A program made the translations under genes and the position numbers. Below the pieces are notes generated by a model, which worked only from the letters and a program-made list of their open reading frames with translations, had not been told where the DNA came from and made no database searches. DNA of 21,864 bases from Planctomycetota bacterium (lineage in GTDB: Bacteria > Planctomycetota > Planctomycetia > Pirellulales > Pirellulaceae): contig JAJDEH010000334.1 of the NCBI GenBank assembly GCA_029259935.1, positions 1-21,864 on the forward strand, in the 5' to 3' direction. Shown here piece after piece: positions 1-7,846 of the stretch. Position 1 is the stretch's first letter. The number at the start of each line of letters is the position of its first letter.

Positions 1-1
1 A

Positions 2-274
2 CCGAAGCACACGTCGTGGTTGAATCAGATCGAGATTGTGTTTGGAATCGTCGGGCGGCGTGTTGTCCGACGCGGCAACTTCACGTCCCTGGCCGCGTTG
101 AAGGAACGCTTGTTCCAGTTTATTGACTACTTCAATCGCACATTTGCCCAACCGTTTCGCTGGACCTACACCGGGCGTCCCACCACGGCTGAAACCGTCA
201 AACGCCCCGCCACCTGGAAGGAAAGCTGGACAAACCGACGAGACAATAGCGAAACTTTGGCTGTCGTGGGCTAA
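2..274 (+). CDS. IS630-type transposase, C-terminal fragment (start lies left of the window)
   Basis: The frame is open from base 2 and reads PKHTSWLNQIEIVFGIV near its start, which matches the end of the DDE endonuclease domain of IS630/Tc1-mariner-type transposases. In that family the third catalytic acidic residue lies just after the WLNQIE motif, here E in NQIE. The remaining roughly 70 residues have the usual tail, with a helix LAALKERLFQFIDYFNRT followed by PFRWTYTGRP. The frame ends at TAA 274. The N-terminal DNA-binding part and the first catalytic aspartate are outside the window, so intactness cannot be judged. No terminal inverted repeat was identified downstream of the stop. The next recognisable sequence is a broken kinase gene, which fits insertion or recombination here. 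Confidence 0.85.
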   Translation, partial: PKHTSWLNQIEIVFGIVGRRVVRRGNFTSLAALKERLFQFIDYFNRTFAQPFRWTYTGRPTTAETVKRPATWKESWTNRRDNSETLAVVG

Positions 275-333
275 CAATTGCGAGTTGCGGCACTAGCGCG
301 TGCCGGCTGATGCCATCCACGGCTCATTCCTAG

Positions 334-465
334 CATCGCCTTGCGCGGCTGTTGGTCAAACAGAAGAAGCTCACGGCGTACCAGGCCCAGCAAATCCACG
401 CCGGCAAAGGCCAGTCGCTTACTCTGGGCAACTACGTGATCCTGGACAATCTCGGCCAGGGCGGC
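334..465 (+). pseudogene. Remnant of a planctomycete-type serine/threonine protein kinase
   Basis: After an in-frame stop at 331-333, the frame reads LARLLVKQKKLTAYQAQQ, then KGQSLTLGNYVILDNLGQGG. This closely resembles the linker and start of the kinase domain in large planctomycete Ser/Thr kinases, where ALVKQKKLTAYQAQQ is followed by LGNYVILDKLGQGGMG. Similarity ends within the glycine-rich ATP loop (GQGG, then IPRAV), so the ATP lysine, HRD and DFG parts are missing. The fragment has no start of its own. The same frame continues without a stop through 558 into the antitoxin gene at 559, giving a chance in-frame joint. It is best read as debris left by recombination beside the transposase. 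The match is from memory of the family, not from a search. Confidence 0.72.
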
Positions 466-520
466 ATTCCGCGGGCGGTGCCGACAGGAGATCGGCCGTG
501 TGTCCTTGTGCGTCTTTTGC

Positions 521-539
521 TAGAATCTAGATCTGATTC
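521..539 (+). promoter_or_regulatory. Candidate operator/promoter of the toxin-antitoxin operon
   Basis: Twenty bases before the antitoxin ATG lies TAGAATCTAGATCTGATTC. It holds inverted arms GAATC (523-527) and GATTC (535-539) around two overlapping 6-bp palindromes, TCTAGA and AGATCT. TAGAAT also resembles a -10 box. ParD-type antitoxins normally repress their own operon by binding palindromes over the promoter, so this is a reasonable operator candidate. No convincing -35 box is seen at the right distance, so the promoter reading is weak. Confidence 0.35.
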
Positions 540-558
540 CTTTCATCGAGAGGCGCTC

Positions 559-798
559 ATGAATTACCCTTTCCCACGCGATGTGCAACAACTAGTTGAA
601 GCGCACCTCACGTCCGGGCACTATACAAATGAAGACGACGTGCTTCGGGATGCGCTTCGCGCGCTTCAAGAGGAAAACGAAGATCTTGCGGCCGTCAAAG
701 AGGCGATCTCTGAATGGCGCGCCGGTGACGAAGGAATTCCCCTGGAGGACGCGTTCAAGCGCGTGCGTGACGGCGACATTGCTGAGGAAGCGCAATGA
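559..798 (+). CDS. ParD-like antitoxin of a type II toxin-antitoxin pair
   Basis: This encodes 79 residues. The first 40 (PRDVQQLVEAHLTSGHYTNE, then DDVLRDALRAL) have the ribbon-helix-helix pattern of ParD/CopG antitoxins: a short strand, a helix, the S/T-N-E-D turn, then a second helix. The tail (about residues 41-79) is acidic and likely forms the toxin-binding segment. The ATG at 559 follows GAGAGG. The stop overlaps the toxin start by four bases (ATGA), the usual translational coupling in such operons. The antitoxin should neutralise the ParE-like toxin and repress the operon. The frame is open upstream into kinase debris, but domain content and the ribosome site support 559 as the start. 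Confidence 0.85.
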   Translation: MNYPFPRDVQQLVEAHLTSGHYTNEDDVLRDALRALQEENEDLAAVKEAISEWRAGDEGIPLEDAFKRVRDGDIAEEAQ

Positions 799-1136
799 TC
801 TACCACGTGGTAGTTCATCGTTTAGCGTTGCATGATCTTCAGTCAGCCTATCAATGGGCGGCTCAGCGGGCACCGCACACCGCGGCAAGCTGGCTAGATC
901 GATTTGAATCTTCGCTGCAATCGCTTGAGCACCACCCCAGCCGCTGTGGATTAGCCCGCGAGCACGGCAAAGTCGACGTGGAGCTTAGAGAGTTCCTCTT
1001 TGGGCAGCGACCGTCAGTGTTTCGCGCGATTTTTACAATCGATGACGACACCGTACGAATCCTGCGAATCCGCCGGGCTCAGCGACGGCCGCTAACCCAT
1101 CAAGACCTGACGGAGGCTCTGGAACCGGAAGCATAA
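795..1136 (+). CDS. ParE/RelE-superfamily toxin
   Basis: This encodes 113 residues with the ParE/RelE layout: an early strand (MIYHVVVHRLALHDL), two helices with AAQRAPHTAASWLDRFESSL, a LEHHPSRCGLA segment, then strands ending DDTVRILRIRRAQRR. The VRILRIRRAQR strand near residues 86-96 is the conserved core strand of ParE-type toxins. ParE members poison DNA gyrase and RelE members cut mRNA at the ribosome; sequence inspection alone does not decide which applies here. The gene starts inside the antitoxin stop codon (ATGA), with GAGGAAG 5 to 11 bases upstream as ribosome site. The pair looks intact and complete. Confidence 0.85.
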   Translation: MIYHVVVHRLALHDLQSAYQWAAQRAPHTAASWLDRFESSLQSLEHHPSRCGLAREHGKVDVELREFLFGQRPSVFRAIFTIDDDTVRILRIRRAQRRPLTHQDLTEALEPEA

Positions 1137-1182
1137 CATCGCTCGCTGTTCCGCTGCCCGCCGTCATCGGTGAAGCTCACTA

Positions 1183-1536
1183 TTATTCCAGCCACTGCAA
1201 GTCGGCTTCAATTTCCTTCATTTTCTCGTGGGTTCTCCGCCACGACATACCAGGATCTAAAACCACGGCCATTCGTTCGCGATACTGTCGATCGATCTTC
1301 AACAGCGTGCTGGGTGCGACCGCCAGATAAATCAACAGCAGCAGTACGGCGAACGCTAACGCGGACTTACCAAGAGTTGTGGTAAACGAGGCGAAAAACA
1401 TCCGCGCCCGCGACTTCCAGTTGCTCTCGTTGGAACGCGACGATGTTAACGCTCGGACGCCTTGCCATAGTCCAAGCAACGCCATGGCATTTAGGATCGC
1501 GATGTACGGGCCTTGATGGGCGTCCCATTGCACCAC
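1183..1536 (-). CDS. Small two-helix membrane protein, function unknown
   Basis: I do not recognise a family. The 117 residues contain two hydrophobic stretches, about residues 10-28 (PYIAILNAMALLGLWQG) and 55-77 (GKSALAFAVLLLLIYLAVAP), separated by a basic loop SNWKSRARM and followed by a charged tail with MSWRRTHEKMKEIEADLQW. This is the layout of a small inner-membrane protein with a cytoplasmic or periplasmic helical tail. No ATG is available: GTG at 1536 or 1533 is the likely start, and the frame is open only seven codons further up. The upstream region has G-rich stretches but no clear ribosome site. It could be the C-terminal end of a decayed larger membrane protein. Confidence 0.5.
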   Translation of the reverse strand: MVQWDAHQGPYIAILNAMALLGLWQGVRALTSSRSNESNWKSRARMFFASFTTTLGKSALAFAVLLLLIYLAVAPSTLLKIDRQYRERMAVVLDPGMSWRRTHEKMKEIEADLQWLE

Positions 1537-1701
1537 GCCCCACCCTGCATTCCTTCATTTTACAACATCCCGGCGAACCCTGCAGCATTCGCGATCGGCA
1601 CGGGTTGAAGTCCGTATCCAGTCAATGGGTGGCCCTGACTGACCCGCGGCGCCGGTCAACGGAGAATGATCCTGCTGCGTCTTGCTTGAAGTCGCGCGCG
1701 T

Positions 1702-2079
1702 TCACTCAGCGGGATGGAGCACTCTTGGTTTGCCACCCGGGCCAACGGATAGGTCTAAGCGGACAGCTTCCAAGTCTGGAAAAGTGACCAGCTCGACGCC
1801 CCATTTGAGCGAAATCAACTTGCCCAAAAAGCCAAACGGTGTTTCAGGCAAGGGCAACTGACACCGGTGCGTTCCCTCGGCTTCGGGGCTTTCAATCCTC
1901 GACGACTGGCTGATCACGATCGCGCTTGGTTCTTCGTCCATGCATTCGGTGTGCCAGACGAGCCTGACTTCCAGGGCAGCCAGAGGAAAATCGCATTTCC
2001 ACTTCGCCCGAATGTCGACGACTTCACCAGGTTCAAATTGATTCTGTTTGCCCTCGACGGCTATCGTCAATTCAATCAT
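1702..2079 (-). CDS. Small beta-rich (arrestin-like) protein partnered with the DUF3592 protein
   Basis: This encodes 125 residues with no signal peptide or membrane segment. The sequence alternates strands: IELTIAVEGKQNQFEPGEVV, then IRAKWKCDFPLAALEVRLVW, and near the end LISLKWGVELVTFPDLEAV. A loaded-sandwich pattern of this sort, with an EPGE turn and a paired KWKCDFP strand, resembles arrestin-like or immunoglobulin-like folds and the tail of the gene upstream. ATG 2079 overlaps the stop of the upstream gene by four bases, and AAGGAG (complement of 2088-2093) lies 8 bases before it, so the two are co-translated. The likely role is as a partner of the membrane protein, but the function is unknown. 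Confidence 0.7.
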   Translation of the reverse strand: MIELTIAVEGKQNQFEPGEVVDIRAKWKCDFPLAALEVRLVWHTECMDEEPSAIVISQSSRIESPEAEGTHRCQLPLPETPFGFLGKLISLKWGVELVTFPDLEAVRLDLSVGPGGKPRVLHPAE

Positions 2080-3308
2080 GCCGCCAACTCCTTACAAGCG
2101 GCGGGCAGCACACAAATTGGAAATGACGCAACGGGGTTGGGCCACCAGGCCACGTCGAGTTCGACGTCAATCGACCAAGCTATGCGACTCTTGCGAAACT
2201 CCATCGAAGGCACCGTACCCGCGGGAATGACAACCTTTTGGCGACCGCCCGTCATTTCGAACGGGTTGGCAGTATTAACAATGACAATCTCGGCGAACGT
2301 CTCGCGCAAGATCTTCGAGCGTTTTCTCTTTTCCACTTCCGTTTGCTCGCGGCCTTTGAGGACTATTCTCATGCTCCGAACTGTCGGCAAACCACCGGTC
2401 AGCGACCACTCAACTTCCAGCGGGCCGTTCACGTTAGGGGTCGCCGTATTCGTTCGGATCTTTGGTCGCGGACAGAATCTCCACAAAGCAACCTTCAGTC
2501 CACAATAACCCATCTTCCACATATCGCAGAGCAATCCAAGGAAGAAGATCAAAGCTAAAAGAAGTAGCTCGCCGGATTCAAAGACAAAAGCAAAGAGAAT
2601 GACGCAAGCAGCCACCCCAAGCCCTCGAACTGGCCCGTAAAGTATTGCTCTTCTCAGCGTCTCTTGAAATTTGGGGCGCTCGGGTCGCAATGGAAGCAGA
2701 CCGACTCCCGATCCCGAGTCTTGCGAAGATAGAGCCAAGTGAGGCTCCCAACCCTGATCCTCTGGTTTCGTGTCGTCCTCGAAATGCACTTGTCGCAGGC
2801 GAACAACCAAACAAATGAATCCCACCCAGGAGAGCCCGCACCAAAGAAAGAAAATGCTCTCGGAATTAACGACGTTCGTCGTCCAACCGGGTTCAAGCAC
2901 GGCTTGACTGGGGTCCTGCGGGTTGATGAAGCAAACGGTTTCGCATCCGACAGCATGCCGATTAACGACCCGCTGCTTCCACAGGCGGGGAGCTGTCGCT
3001 TTGTCCCCGAGATCGTATTTGTCGCCTACGTAGTTCTGGTGATTGAATGCGTAGGAATACCTGATGTCGATGACTTTCCTTTGCTCATCATCAACCCCCA
3101 GTTCGCTCTGTATGACTCTGCAACGGGTTTCGATCCACTGGTTAGAAGCAGAAATCTTGGAGAAACTGCCCACGCATATATAAGACAACCAGATCGCCAT
3201 TACCCCGGGTAGCAACGTGAAGATCCATGCGAAGACTCTGTCGCCCTCCTTCGACTTGTCAAGTTGTGGAGATACAGGGTCGACCGAATGTTGTTCATCC
3301 CTTCCCAA
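2076..3308 (-). CDS. DUF3592-type membrane protein with C-terminal arrestin-like domain
   Basis: This encodes 410 residues. A first membrane helix (about 25-47) is followed by an extracytoplasmic DUF3592-like domain (about 55-145). That domain has the family pattern: WIETRCRVIQSELG, DIRYSYAFNHQNYVGDKYD, then VCFINPQDPSQAVLEPG. A second helix is at 152-170, a proline-rich loop follows, and two more helices lie near 229-262. Residues 285-405 form a beta-rich tail (GPLEVEWSLTGGLPTVRSMR, IPAGTVPSMEF, RIAWSIDVELDV) that looks arrestin-like. DUF3592 has no established biochemical role. TTG 3308 is chosen as start because GGAGGG lies 5 bases upstream and no ATG in this frame precedes the first helix. 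The stop overlaps the following gene. Confidence 0.78.
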   Translation of the reverse strand: MGRDEQHSVDPVSPQLDKSKEGDRVFAWIFTLLPGVMAIWLSYICVGSFSKISASNQWIETRCRVIQSELGVDDEQRKVIDIRYSYAFNHQNYVGDKYDLGDKATAPRLWKQRVVNRHAVGCETVCFINPQDPSQAVLEPGWTTNVVNSESIFFLWCGLSWVGFICLVVRLRQVHFEDDTKPEDQGWEPHLALSSQDSGSGVGLLPLRPERPKFQETLRRAILYGPVRGLGVAACVILFAFVFESGELLLLALIFFLGLLCDMWKMGYCGLKVALWRFCPRPKIRTNTATPNVNGPLEVEWSLTGGLPTVRSMRIVLKGREQTEVEKRKRSKILRETFAEIVIVNTANPFEMTGGRQKVVIPAGTVPSMEFRKSRIAWSIDVELDVAWWPNPVASFPICVLPAACKELAA

Positions 3309-3313
3309 ATTTG

Positions 3314-3319
3314 CCCTCC
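3314..3319 (-). promoter_or_regulatory. Ribosome binding site fixing the TTG start at 3308
   Basis: Read on the minus strand these bases are GGAGGG, a near-ideal Shine-Dalgarno sequence five bases before TTG 3308. It supports translation of the DUF3592 protein from a rare TTG start. Confidence 0.65.
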
Positions 3320-3501
3320 AAGAGACACAATTAGAGCCCTCAACTCTATTCGCTCTTTCCCAGCACTTCTTGGTCAGATTCCGCGCCTATTGAGATCCCC
3401 TGGTATCTCCCTTGCTGGCAGGCCCCCTCCATGCTAAATCAGTGTTCAGTGGGTTTGGTTGCAGAGTAATGTACCGCAAGCACGAGGGTTAGAATTCAAG
3501 A

Positions 3502-3717
3502 ATGAAATTTGAGGAAAGCGATCGGTCACCTCCGCAATTCGGCCTAAAGTGGGCGCTTGGTGTTACGCTCATCTGTTCAATCTTGTTAGCGGCCGTTCGC
3601 GCCTGGGGCGTGGATGCCTTTTTCCCAACGTTGCTAACTATTCTTATCGTTGGTTTGACGCTGAAAGTTCGGCAGTTGGTGAGGCTTGGCCAGTGGAGGC
3701 GAGAAGACGACATGTAG
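3502..3717 (+). CDS. Small two-helix membrane protein, function unknown
   Basis: This encodes 71 residues. A short charged head (MKFEESDRSPPQFGLKW) is followed by two hydrophobic helices, about residues 18-34 (ALGVTLICSILLAAVRA) and 40-55 (FFPTLLTILIVGLTLKV), and a charged tail. The head and first helix recall the short FSL-type anchors common in planctomycete membrane proteins, but no family is recognised. The ATG lacks a clear Shine-Dalgarno sequence. The gene is convergent with the large propeller gene that ends at 3860. Short length makes this less certain than its neighbours, yet the hydrophobic pattern is orderly and the start and stop are clean. Confidence 0.5.
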   Translation: MKFEESDRSPPQFGLKWALGVTLICSILLAAVRAWGVDAFFPTLLTILIVGLTLKVRQLVRLGQWRREDDM

Positions 3718-3859
3718 TCAGCACGACAGAGCCCTGACCACACTGGACGATGACAGTTTTACAGGAGGCAACAGAGTGAACGGAGGAAAGTCATCTCTCG
3801 GTTTCCTCTGTTTGCTCCTGTTGGAACTTTTTGGTCCGAGTGATCGGGGTGATGCAGGC

Positions 3860-6800
3860 CTACCGTTCTTGCTTCACTTCAATTCCGCTGAGTACCGCCA
3901 ACTCGGCTGACTTGTTCTTTAGCACGAACTCGATTTCCAAGTTCTGCTCCACCGGTACATCTTTCACTGTCAAGATCACCGAGTTGCCGCCGGCCTTTGC
4001 TTCGTCGGCGAGGTTGACTCTTGCCAGTGTCGGCTTGCCATTCATTTGGACATCGAACACGGCCGCGCCGGACTCGCCGGGGGCGGCGAAGACCAGCCGA
4101 ACGGAATAGCGGGCCGGCGGATCGTCCTTGCCCAACAGCGGAATGGAACATCGGGCCAGTCCTCGCGCGCCGGAGGATACGACCCAATTCAGTTCGGACG
4201 ACGAGGACTCGGTGGTGTCGCCGTCGGCGCTGAAAAACTTTCCGCCTGGGGCGAACTTGGTTTCGAGTTTCAGCTTCAAATCCAAGCTCGTTTCCAAACG
4301 CGAATTAGGCGTGGTGCGGGGATACGTTAGCCATAGCTTTCCGTGTTCATCGCGCCGGTCGCCGGGCGCTCCAAAGTTGAGCGACATTTGCTTGACGGGC
4401 GTTGTCGCGCCGACCCCGCTGTAAAGCGTCCACGGACGCCGGGCCTCGCGAGGTTCCATCACGATGGTCGAAGCGATCGAGAACATGCACACGCAACCGG
4501 CGCTGGCTTCGGGAACGACCACCAGGCCATTCGTCGGAATCGCATTGATCCAACAGCCAAGGCGATGGCCCGCGAAGTGCCGCGTGCCGGCGTCGGCGTT
4601 GAGGTCGAAGAACCCGGTGTAACCGCTGCGGAACAGCAGCAGGTTGTCGCTGGCGGTGAGCATTCCGCAGTGATGGCCTGGCCGCATGATACTCCACGGC
4701 ACCTCTTTGCCGGTCAGCGGATGGATGCGCGTTTGCTGCTTGCCGCTGCGCACGTCGAAGGACCACGGTTCGGCAATCACCTGTTTGCCGACGATGATCG
4801 GCCGATGCCGATAATTTGCGTCTTTCGACCACAGCTTGTAGCCGTCCAGCGAGTTCAGCGCGACGAGCCGCCGGCGTGAAAATTCGCCGCCAACGAATTG
4901 TCTCCAATAGTGTCCGTTGGCATTCGCGCCGCACAACATTAACGTGCCGTCGCTGTACATCATGGTGAGCTTGCCGCCGCCGATGCCGATTTCGCTGCAA
5001 TCGGTGACGTCGACCGGCTTGGACCAAAGTTCGCGGCCCGTTGGACCATCCAGTGCCACGGCGAGCCTCACGTCTAACTTCTTCAGTCGTGCTTCGGCCC
5101 GCTCACGGTCCGCGCCCTTCAGGTCTTTCAATTCTGACTTATCCTGCCGCAAGATGTCATCGCGCTGCTCGCTAGTAACCGAGCTATCGATGAAGAAGAT
5201 CCGATCCGGCCCCAGCGCAATTGTCTGAAAGTCGATGCTCTTGCCTTGATGCGTCCACAGGTGCTTGCCGTTGGACACATCAATGGCAAAGACGCTGTCG
5301 GTTGCCGCCGGACCCGGATTGCCTCGGCCGCGGCGATTCAGTTCGACCACTTCGCCGCGCGTCGTTGCCGTCCCGTACAGCCGGCCGTCGCGGTATGCCA
5401 CGTAGCCCCATTCATGGGTTTTGCCGTCGACGGATGGCGGCAATTCATGCTCGCGTTTAACTTCGCCGGTCGCCATGTCATGCTCGTAAACCTTTTCGCG
5501 CACCATGTGGAAAAGACTGTCGTCACTGGCCGCGAGATTGCCGGGGTTGAGGTTTCTAAAAACCCCCGTGCGAATGGCTTTGGGATTTTCGACTTCCCAT
5601 AAGAATAGGCCGTTGTACGCGTCGTAGGCCATCAACGTGTTTTCGCCTTGCACGAAAATGCGGCCATTTACGACGAGCGGGCCCACGGCACCTTGGTGAC
5701 GATTCACCATTTGTCCCGGACCAGGGTCGCCGTACCACAGCACGCCCATCCCGCCCGTGACAATTTTGTCGCCGCTGTTGGCCGTGTTGCCCGGTTCGCC
5801 GTATTGGTGCGACCAATTGCCCGCTCCGGGCAGCGTGCCTCGGGTCAGCGTGACCCACTGCGAGTCGGACTTGACCTTGCTGCCGTCGCCGAGTTTCATG
5901 TCGGCGAGCCAGTTCTTAATCTCGTCACCTGAGGCGGATGTACCGGGCGCATCGGCCGGCCGGCCCAGCGCGATTACGCCACCCGCCGGTTTGAGATGCT
6001 TCGCCGAAGCGCCGGGCGTCGCTGGAATCTTGCCGGACACCAGCAACGTGTCGGAGACAATCAGATTGGCGAAGTAGTTCGAGTAAGGCAGGTTCGACAA
6101 GTCCGCTTGGTGTATCGTTATACGGTTGCCGTACATGCCAGCGGCGGAGAGCGCTCGTCGCGCCTGATCGACTTTCTTTTCATCGGACTCGCTGGCATAG
6201 ATTTTTAGCTCGCTACGTTTAGCCAATTCATAAGCCAAACGTGCTTGTTCGTTACCTACGACAAGGCAAAATCCTTGCGTCACGCCGGTTTGTTTTAGAA
6301 TGTCGTCCGCGGCCTTTTTGTAGATCGCTGTCCACTGATCGTTCTTGAACGGGTTGTCCGACGTCTTCGCAGTGATTTGATCTTTGGCCCCGCTGGCTGT
6401 CTGCGTCGCATCGGCAAAGCAATAGATTCTTCCGGTGGTTGTGCTAACGAGCAGATTTCCATTCGCCGCCGCTAACCCGCGGGCCGTGCCGTCGACTGCC
6501 GCCGTCCATACTTCCTTGCCGGTTTCGAAGTCGAATGCGGTCACGCGTCCCTTGTCGCCGGCGAAAACATGCGTCTTGGTAACAATCAGCGCGCCTTCGG
6601 CCGTGCAAGGCGTTCGCCAGACCACGCCGAGGTTGGCGGTGTCTTTCAATTCCTGTTGCAGTTTGGCGATTTCGGCTTTGATTCCCGCGGCCTTATCGCC
6701 CGCGCCGCGCAGGCTGCGGGACAGAGTCCGTAGTTGCGACGAAATCTTCAGCCGCCGACTGTTGGCTCCGTCGAACTGCTTGCGATTCATGCGCATGACT

Positions 6801-7741
6801 TCTTTTCCGGTCGCGGCCAGCGATTCATCACCGAGTACCGCCAGACGCGTACCGAGCGAGTACATATACAAGCGGCCGTCAACGACCAATGCATCGGTAC
6901 CGGCAATGATCGTCTCTGACAGTTTCAACGACGTCGTCCCACTACCTGTCAGCTTCCCGGTGCCGCGATTGACCGACTTGGGACGTGAACGCCCCGACGG
7001 GACATGCAGCAGACTCTCGGTCGCCAGCAGATATCCTTGCGGCGACAGATCGTTGCGGCCCGCATCCTGGTGGCTGATGTTGTCGTTGCGCCAAATGATG
7101 GAACCGTCCGCCGCGTTGGCCGCGCAGAGGTACACGTTTTCGTGCGGAAAAATTCCGGCCCCAAAATAGGCCACACCGTCATCGACCAAAATTCCCGTCC
7201 GCACTGGCCAACGCGAGCACATTTCTCCTCGGGCGATGAGCCATTCATCGGCGGGCCCCGCGCGCAGCTTCCAGATCAAGCTGCCAGATTCGGCATCTAG
7301 GCAATAGGCATAGCCGTCATCCGAACCGGCGTAAACGCGGCCCTCGGCAACCGTCGGCGCCAACCGCACCGAGCCGCCCGTAAAAAACGACCACAATATT
7401 TTTCCGGTCGCTAGGTCCATGCAGCGGACTTGATGATCAACCGACGAGCCAAAGTAAACTCGACTGCCCACCACCGCGACATCCAGGGCGTCATCGAACT
7501 TCACTCGATCGCGCAGTTCCTTGTTCTCGACCACGCGCCCTTCCGGCCCGGACCACGCGCGACGCGGCGCGCTGGAGGACACGAATTCCCAGGACGCCTT
7601 CAGCGGCATCGTCAGCGATTCGGCAGTCGCGCCCGTTCGCGCGTTATCTCCCAAGTAGGTAGGCCAATCCGCTCCGTGGGAAGTGGAAACAGAAATGGAA
7701 AGAATGACAATAAGAGATGCCAACTGAAAGAACCGACTCAT
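3860..7741 (-). CDS. Large secreted PQQ-like beta-propeller protein with embedded methyltransferase-like domain
   Basis: This encodes 1293 residues. A signal peptide covers about 1-23 (LIVILSISVSTSHGA). Propeller repeats run from about 85 to 440, with strands of the form VYAGSDDGYAYCLDAESG and VTAFDFETGKEVW. A charged coiled-coil insert is at about 325-368. Residues 480-600 resemble a Rossmann methyltransferase fold: CLVVGNEQ in place of motif I, an acidic ESD after the second strand, then QADLSNLPY. A second propeller runs from about 650 to 1095 (VFAIDVSNGKHLWTHQGKS), interrupted by a helical insert at 858-890. The end (about 1140-1293) is a beta-rich, malectin-like domain. GGAG lies 8 bases before ATG 7741. 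The protein is probably exported to the periplasm or surface; the substrate is unknown. Related architectures occur in planctomycetes, from family knowledge rather than a search. Confidence 0.9.
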   Translation of the reverse strand: MSRFFQLASLIVILSISVSTSHGADWPTYLGDNARTGATAESLTMPLKASWEFVSSSAPRRAWSGPEGRVVENKELRDRVKFDDALDVAVVGSRVYFGSSVDHQVRCMDLATGKILWSFFTGGSVRLAPTVAEGRVYAGSDDGYAYCLDAESGSLIWKLRAGPADEWLIARGEMCSRWPVRTGILVDDGVAYFGAGIFPHENVYLCAANAADGSIIWRNDNISHQDAGRNDLSPQGYLLATESLLHVPSGRSRPKSVNRGTGKLTGSGTTSLKLSETIIAGTDALVVDGRLYMYSLGTRLAVLGDESLAATGKEVMRMNRKQFDGANSRRLKISSQLRTLSRSLRGAGDKAAGIKAEIAKLQQELKDTANLGVVWRTPCTAEGALIVTKTHVFAGDKGRVTAFDFETGKEVWTAAVDGTARGLAAANGNLLVSTTTGRIYCFADATQTASGAKDQITAKTSDNPFKNDQWTAIYKKAADDILKQTGVTQGFCLVVGNEQARLAYELAKRSELKIYASESDEKKVDQARRALSAAGMYGNRITIHQADLSNLPYSNYFANLIVSDTLLVSGKIPATPGASAKHLKPAGGVIALGRPADAPGTSASGDEIKNWLADMKLGDGSKVKSDSQWVTLTRGTLPGAGNWSHQYGEPGNTANSGDKIVTGGMGVLWYGDPGPGQMVNRHQGAVGPLVVNGRIFVQGENTLMAYDAYNGLFLWEVENPKAIRTGVFRNLNPGNLAASDDSLFHMVREKVYEHDMATGEVKREHELPPSVDGKTHEWGYVAYRDGRLYGTATTRGEVVELNRRGRGNPGPAATDSVFAIDVSNGKHLWTHQGKSIDFQTIALGPDRIFFIDSSVTSEQRDDILRQDKSELKDLKGADRERAEARLKKLDVRLAVALDGPTGRELWSKPVDVTDCSEIGIGGGKLTMMYSDGTLMLCGANANGHYWRQFVGGEFSRRRLVALNSLDGYKLWSKDANYRHRPIIVGKQVIAEPWSFDVRSGKQQTRIHPLTGKEVPWSIMRPGHHCGMLTASDNLLLFRSGYTGFFDLNADAGTRHFAGHRLGCWINAIPTNGLVVVPEASAGCVCMFSIASTIVMEPREARRPWTLYSGVGATTPVKQMSLNFGAPGDRRDEHGKLWLTYPRTTPNSRLETSLDLKLKLETKFAPGGKFFSADGDTTESSSSELNWVVSSGARGLARCSIPLLGKDDPPARYSVRLVFAAPGESGAAVFDVQMNGKPTLARVNLADEAKAGGNSVILTVKDVPVEQNLEIEFVLKNKSAELAVLSGIEVKQER

Positions 7742-7789
7742 GGGCGGGGCTCCAATTCAGGGGAGTGGTCGAAGGGAGTGAGTTTTGTC

Positions 7790-7818
7790 ATTGTATCTAC
7801 AGCCAATGCAATTGTCTG
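7790..7818 (-). promoter_or_regulatory. Candidate sigma-70-type promoter for the large propeller gene
   Basis: On the minus strand CAGACA (7813-7818) and TACAAT (7790-7795) are separated by 17 bases. They match TTGACA at four of six positions and TATAAT at five of six. Initiation near 7782 would give a leader of about 40 bases before ATG 7741. The site falls between the upstream propeller gene (ending 7847) and this gene, so the large gene may have its own start of transcription. Confidence 0.4.
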
Positions 7819-7846
7819 CCGAATTTGCTTCGTGGCGGGCGCGGGG

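Noticed and set aside
1..3500. A defence island
   Set aside because: Apart from the toxin-antitoxin pair, no nuclease, methylase, restriction or effector gene is present; the membrane proteins carry no defence motif.
3774..3910. Short plus-strand frame with a leucine-rich stretch after an AGGAGG-like site
   Set aside because: It runs into the 3' end of the propeller gene on the other strand and has no continuing domain; a leader-like peptide is possible but not supported.
6435..7169. 244-residue open frame on the plus strand
   Set aside because: It lies antisense to the clear propeller coding sequence, with low-complexity Ser/Pro/Arg composition and no recognisable motif.
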